Positions 6,061 to 9,167 of a stretch of DNA of 9,167 bases are shown one piece after another. Made by a program: the position numbers and the translations under genes. The number at the start of each line of letters is the position of its first letter. The stretch's first letter is position 1. The notes beneath the pieces are model-generated. The model was not told where the DNA came from and searched no databases. It was given only the letters and a program-made list of their open reading frames with translations. The stretch comes from an uncultured Bartonella sp. (lineage in GTDB: Bacteria > Pseudomonadota > Alphaproteobacteria > Rhizobiales > Rhizobiaceae): assembly GCA_946481695.1 (NCBI GenBank), contig CAMLON010000043.1, positions 1 through 9,167 of the forward strand, written 5' to 3'.

Positions 6061-6077
6061 TCTAGAGTTATTCTAAA
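6061..6077 (+). promoter_or_regulatory. Irr/ICE-like palindrome upstream of hemF
   Basis: TCTAGAG-TTA-TTCTAAA matches the rhizobial iron control element pattern (TTTAGAA-N3-TTCTAAA), with a perfect right arm and five of seven bases in the left arm. It lies 25 bp before the hemF start codon. Irr controls haem and iron genes in Rhizobiales, so the position makes sense, but the left arm is imperfect and no irr gene is in view. A site this close to the start would be expected to repress or overlap the promoter. Confidence 0.4.
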
Positions 6078-6102
6078 CGAGTTTACAGATTTAAGACGGA
6101 TT

Positions 6103-7017
6103 ATGACGAATAGAGATATTCCCGATGACATGCCTTCCGATCTCGAAGACAAGAAAAAACGGGCAGAAGAGTGGTTCCAATCATTACGCGATAGAATTTG
6201 TAATTCACTGGAAAAACTTGAAAGGGAACTGACCGGCCAATTTTCCAATTTTTCCGCCGGTTCTTTTGTCAGAACACCTTGGGAAAAACCTGGTGGCATG
6301 AATGGCGGCGGTGTCATGTCGGTGTTGAAAGGGCGGGTTTTTGAAAAAGCGGCTGTGCAAACATCAACCATTTATGGTGAATTTTCGCCCGAATTCAGAA
6401 GAGAAATTCCCGGTGCGGAAGATGACCCTCGCTTTTGGGCAAGTGGCATCTCGCTTATTGTGCACCCGCAAAGCCCGCATGTACCGACAGTCCATTTCAA
6501 TACACGTATGATCGTTACAACCCGCCAATGGTTTGGCGGCGGTGCCGATTTGACGCCGATGCTTGCCGAACGGCGCACTCAGTCGGATGTTGATACTCAA
6601 ACTTTCCATAAGGCGTTCCAATATGTCTGTGAACGCCACCCCACTGTTGCCGATTATCCGAAATTCAAAAAATGGTGCGACGAATATTTTTATTTAAAAC
6701 ACCGCAAAGAACCGCGTGGCGTTGGCGGCATATTTTACGATTGGCTCCACAGCAGCAAGGAAGCTGGTGGTTGGGAAGCCGATTTCAGCTTTACGCAGGA
6801 TGTCGGACGCGCTTTCGACATTGTTTATCCTTCCATCGTGCGTGAAAATTTTAATAAGCCATGGACGGAAAAACAAAGAAATGCCCAGCTTGTCCAGCGT
6901 GGCCGTTATGTCGAATTCAACCTTATTTACGACAGGGGCACCATCTTCGGGCTAAAAACCGGCGGAAATATCGAAAGTATTCTCTCTTCCCTGCCGCCAA
7001 CCGTTAAATGGCTTTAG
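6103..7017 (+). CDS. hemF: Oxygen-dependent coproporphyrinogen III oxidase
   Basis: It converts coproporphyrinogen III to protoporphyrinogen IX by two oxidative decarboxylations using O2; in bacteria the enzyme is a soluble homodimer. It has 304 residues, close to the E. coli 299. Family blocks occur in order: [14 protein letters not shown] (57-70), HFNTR (131-135), [10 protein letters not shown] (143-152), [17 protein letters not shown] (185-201), RGVGGIFYD (205-213), and [15 protein letters not shown] (266-280) with [17 protein letters not shown] to the end. Counterparts of the human active-site residues His258, Arg262, Asp282, Arg328 and Arg332 are His131, Arg135, Asp149, Arg201 and Arg205. 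The Shine-Dalgarno is weak (AAGACGG, 6093-6099). An ICE-like box sits just upstream. The last codons (AAA TGG CTT TAG) are also the first bases of a tandem repeat that continues past the stop. Confidence 0.97.
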   Translation: MTNRDIPDDMPSDLEDKKKRAEEWFQSLRDRICNSLEKLERELTGQFSNFSAGSFVRTPWEKPGGMNGGGVMSVLKGRVFEKAAVQTSTIYGEFSPEFRREIPGAEDDPRFWASGISLIVHPQSPHVPTVHFNTRMIVTTRQWFGGGADLTPMLAERRTQSDVDTQTFHKAFQYVCERHPTVADYPKFKKWCDEYFYLKHRKEPRGVGGIFYDWLHSSKEAGGWEADFSFTQDVGRAFDIVYPSIVRENFNKPWTEKQRNAQLVQRGRYVEFNLIYDRGTIFGLKTGGNIESILSSLPPTVKWL

Positions 7018-7139
7018 TCATTTAACAAAACAAAAACCAGAAATGGCTTTAGCCATTTAACCAAACAAAACCAAATCGGTTTAGCCACAAATAAACAAAA
7101 CGACCTGAACGGCTTTAACAATTTTATAAAACTACGAGC
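7006..7139 (+). repeat. Degenerate tandem repeat of about 32-35 bp, four copies, starting in the hemF stop region
   Basis: Copy 1 (7006-7040) and copy 2 (7041-7072) match at 28 of their first 30 bases. Copy 3 (7073-7107) keeps the start (AAATCGGTTTAGCCA) and an AAACAAAAC tail. Copy 4 (from 7108) is more decayed, keeping AACGGCTTTA and TAAAAC. Each unit begins with the bases that encode the last residues and stop of hemF (Lys-Trp-Leu-stop), so the array looks like repeated duplication of the 3' end of the gene followed by drift. Copies 1 and 2 can each fold into a hairpin. Confidence 0.7.
7025..7058 (-). terminator. Possible intrinsic terminator for cca, built from the tandem repeat
   Basis: Copy 2 contains the perfect inverted repeat AAATGGCT-TT-AGCCATTT (7041-7058). 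Read on the minus strand, the stem is followed by CTGGTTTTTGTTTTG (7026-7040), a T-rich tail interrupted by G. On the plus strand the following bases are A-rich, so the structure suits transcripts from cca and not hemF. It lies about 147 nt after the cca stop. The stem is AT-rich, so its strength is doubtful. Confidence 0.35.
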
Positions 7140-7151
7140 TTGAAACAAGCT
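7137..7151 (-). terminator. Hairpin in the hemF/cca convergent spacer
   Basis: AGCTTG-AAA-CAAGCT is a perfect 6-bp stem with a 3-nt loop. On the minus strand it is followed by CGTAGTTTTATAAAATTG, a weak T tract, so it could be the first terminator after cca, about 54 nt past the stop. A neighbouring inverted repeat TTGTCAT (7151-7157) with ATGACAA (7183-7189) overlaps it by one base. Confidence 0.35.
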
Positions 7152-7204
7152 TGTCATCACGTCAAGCATGAAAGCAAGCTTCATGACAATTGCGCAATAG
7201 CCGG

Positions 7205-8458
7205 TCAGGCCGTTGCCAAATCAAGGAGCGCTTTCCGATCCAGTAAAAAGCCGCTTTCCACCCAACGTTTTTCCAGCGCTTTAAGTTTGTGGCCGATAGC
7301 CGGCCCCTCGGTAATGCCAAGGGGTAACAGATCCTTTCCAGTTAAAGGAAAAACCGGAATATCATATTGCTCGGTCAATTTTCTAAGCCGTGTATAATGG
7401 CTGGCCTCGACAAGTGCATTATCATTACTCAAAGCATGGGCACGCGCATTGGAAAGCGCCAATGTCAATTCATCAAGAACGGCCTGTTTGCCATGATGAT
7501 AGACAAGCTTTTTAATTTCGATATCGGAAGAATTATATTTGATCGGAGAAATACGGGCAAAATCCATCAATCGCGTTTTTTCCAACTTGGAAAAACGCAA
7601 GCGTTCGGCCATTTTTTTCAAACGCACTTCATCGCGCGGCACAATGGAAAAAAGCCGCAATAACGGGTCGGGCGGAAGCCTCATAACACGTTCGGTTTCA
7701 ATCAGCGGGCGGAATGCATCAATTCCCCATTTTTCTGTTTCAGGAAGAATAATTCCCAAAATCGCAGCTTGCCGCATCCATAAAAGCGCCCGCGTCGGGT
7801 CGGGAGCGGAAAGCATTTTTTTAATTTCCGACCACACGCGTTCGGCAGATAATTGCAAAAGTCCATCTTTTAGGCGTGCGCATGCTTTGATAGCCTCGGC
7901 ATCGGGACGCCCCTTACCAACCCAAGCATAAAGGCGGAAAAACCTTAAAATGCGCAAATAATCCTCGCGGATACGCTCCTCGGCCGTGCCAATAAAACGC
8001 AATGTCTCGGTTTCAATGTCGGCAAGCCCGTTGACATCATCATAAATTTTACCGTTGGCATCGGCATAAATGGCATTGATTGTGAAATCGCGCCTTTTAG
8101 CATCAGTTTTCCAGTCGCGGCCGAATATGACCTTTGCCCGACGCCCGTCGGGTTCGATATCGGCTCGAAGTGCCGTCACCTCGTAGGAGTGGTCCTTGAC
8201 CACCACCGTGATTGTGCCGTGTTCATAACCTGTAGGCACGGCTTTGAAGCCATTTCCGCTTACCCGTTTGATAATTTCATCGGGCACACAGGTTGTTGCA
8301 ATATCAATGTCGTTTACGGGATAGCCCAAAAGCTGGTTGCGCACAGCACCGCCGACCACGCGCGCTTCCTCGCCATTTTCCGAAAGACAATGAAGCAGTT
8401 TTTGCAGCCCCTCATCGTGAAGCCACAAGGCTTTTTTGGCGATATTAAGCGTAGTCAA
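7205..8458 (-). CDS. cca: CCA-adding enzyme (tRNA nucleotidyltransferase), TTG start
   Basis: It adds or repairs the 3'-CCA end of tRNAs. From TTG 8458 the product has 417 residues. The head domain has GGAVRN in VVGGAVRNQLLG (34-45), the metal-binding DID of DIDIATT (Asp50, Asp52), the RRDFTINA block (122-129) and the EDYLRILRFFR segment (165-175). No HD phosphohydrolase domain is evident in the C-terminal part. Start choice: TTG 8458-8456 overlaps the TGA of the upstream Nudix gene (TTGA) and has AGAAAGG (8467-8473) 8 nt before it. An in-frame ATG at 8509 would add 17 residues but has no clear ribosome site and lies inside the Nudix gene. The known alphaproteobacterial N-terminus fits the shorter form. 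Translational coupling to the Nudix gene is likely. Confidence 0.93.
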   Translation of the reverse strand: MTTLNIAKKALWLHDEGLQKLLHCLSENGEEARVVGGAVRNQLLGYPVNDIDIATTCVPDEIIKRVSGNGFKAVPTGYEHGTITVVVKDHSYEVTALRADIEPDGRRAKVIFGRDWKTDAKRRDFTINAIYADANGKIYDDVNGLADIETETLRFIGTAEERIREDYLRILRFFRLYAWVGKGRPDAEAIKACARLKDGLLQLSAERVWSEIKKMLSAPDPTRALLWMRQAAILGIILPETEKWGIDAFRPLIETERVMRLPPDPLLRLFSIVPRDEVRLKKMAERLRFSKLEKTRLMDFARISPIKYNSSDIEIKKLVYHHGKQAVLDELTLALSNARAHALSNDNALVEASHYTRLRKLTEQYDIPVFPLTGKDLLPLGITEGPAIGHKLKALEKRWVESGFLLDRKALLDLATA

Positions 8459-9108
8459 CGGGTTAACCTTTCTGCGAGCGAACGAATCATTGCGGCTGTC
8501 GCACCCCATATATAATGGTTCTCGTAGGAAAGTGCATAGAAGCTGCGCTTTTCAGCGCCAGCCGTCTTTGAAACGATCACATAATTTTTCAAATCAAGCA
8601 CAAAAGATAACTGAACAGTAAATATTTCATCAACCTCATTATCATTTTTAACAAATTGTGCCCCTTGCCCGATTAAACCAACGACCGGACGGATCTCGAA
8701 TCCTGTCGAAGTATAATGGAAGCAAAGTTCACCGAGTTTTGTAAAATAATCCGGTTGAAGGCCGATTTCTTCGCGCGCCTCGCGCAGTGCGGTCATCTCG
8801 TCGCTTTTATCCTGATTTTCTCTTTTGCCACCGGGAAAAGCAATTTGGCCTGCATGGTTATGAAGTTTCGATGTTCGTCTCGTCAAAACGAGATGCGGGA
8901 CATCCGACTTTTCAATAATGCCGATAAGGACAGCCGAGCGCTGCCATGACGGGCGATCGGATTTTTGGCGCAGAATACGCGAATTTGAAAATAGCCGGTT
9001 CAAGTTTTGATCGCCGTTCAAAGCCTCTGGTGCCGGCGAAAGAATTTCCGGTTCATTGAATTTTTTGACAATGTCAGCAATTTGAATTGCTATGCTTTCG
9101 GCCACCAA
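8455..9108 (-). CDS. Nudix hydrolase, CoA pyrophosphatase-like
   Basis: A 217-residue Nudix protein of the NudL/Nudt7 type, expected to cleave coenzyme A or acyl-CoA to 3',5'-ADP and phosphopantetheine. The CoA-type signature is seen as LTRRTSKLHNHAGQIAFPGG (75-94), running into the Nudix box with REAREEIGL (109-117); Glu113 and Glu114 are the expected metal ligands. The activity is inferred from the family only. The start is not ATG: TTG 9108 has AAAGG (9119-9123) 10 nt upstream, and GTG 9105 is the next choice; the frame is closed upstream by TGA at 9127-9129. The gene overlaps cca by 4 bp. A similar Nudix-cca pair is common in Rhizobiales. Too little of the sequence upstream of 9130 is visible to call the next gene. 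Confidence 0.9.
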   Translation of the reverse strand: MVAESIAIQIADIVKKFNEPEILSPAPEALNGDQNLNRLFSNSRILRQKSDRPSWQRSAVLIGIIEKSDVPHLVLTRRTSKLHNHAGQIAFPGGKRENQDKSDEMTALREAREEIGLQPDYFTKLGELCFHYTSTGFEIRPVVGLIGQGAQFVKNDNEVDEIFTVQLSFVLDLKNYVIVSKTAGAEKRSFYALSYENHYIWGATAAMIRSLAERLTR

Positions 9109-9167
9109 TTTTAAAAAACCTTTTCGTCAAATTATCAGTGAGGACCGTTTAAACGCTTCATTTCTGT

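Noticed and set aside
7006..7139. CRISPR-like array
   Set aside because: Units are contiguous without unique spacers, are degenerate, and there are no cas genes.
7018..7143. Open frame of 41 codons after the hemF TAG, suggesting readthrough
   Set aside because: HemF ends normally at its family C-terminus, and an open run of this length is not unlikely by chance; the tandem repeat explains the similarity of the segment.

Overview
The window reads as a chromosomal, housekeeping stretch of an alphaproteobacterium of the Hyphomicrobiales (Rhizobiales). The gene set and order (an ABC exporter upstream of petA-petB-petC, divergent from trmL-hemF, then a Nudix-cca pair) resemble Brucella/Bartonella/rhizobial chromosomes. 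The fairly AT-rich, loosely packed spacers make a Bartonellaceae-like organism the best guess. The assignment is by memory of protein families and not by a database search. No mobile element, CRISPR array, rRNA or tRNA gene was seen.

Layout. Positions 1-2535 (minus strand) hold the cytochrome bc1 operon, read right to left: petA (Rieske protein), petB (cytochrome b) and petC (cytochrome c1, running off the left edge). The genes are 2 bp apart or overlap by 7 bp. A sigma70-like promoter and a leader hairpin lie upstream of petA in a 586-bp spacer. Positions 3122-4960 (minus) encode a 612-residue half-size ABC exporter. A 578-bp divergent spacer (4961-5538) is rich in small direct and inverted repeats and has one good plus-strand promoter candidate. 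Plus-strand trmL (tRNA wobble 2'-O-methyltransferase) and hemF (oxygen-dependent coproporphyrinogen III oxidase) follow, with an Irr/ICE-like palindrome just before hemF. A convergent spacer (7018-7204) holds degenerate tandem repeats that begin inside the last codons of hemF, plus several hairpins. The right end (7205-9108, minus) is a Nudix CoA-pyrophosphatase-like gene coupled to cca (CCA-adding enzyme).

How the genes fit together. hemF supplies protoporphyrinogen for haem, which petB and petC carry in complex III. The ICE-like box suggests haem synthesis is tied to iron status. trmL and cca act on tRNA. The ABC exporter is a conserved neighbour with unknown substrate.

Most interesting. 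Cytochrome b keeps all four haem-ligand histidines and the PEWY motif, but its Qo-site signature is heavily altered. The altered positions include alanine where nearly all cytochromes b have the glycine whose change to alanine gives strobilurin (QoI) resistance in fungi. A second altered patch surrounds the first haem bL ligand, and the Rieske Pro loop next to the Qo site is changed too. No wholly new system was found; the other findings are small non-coding structures.
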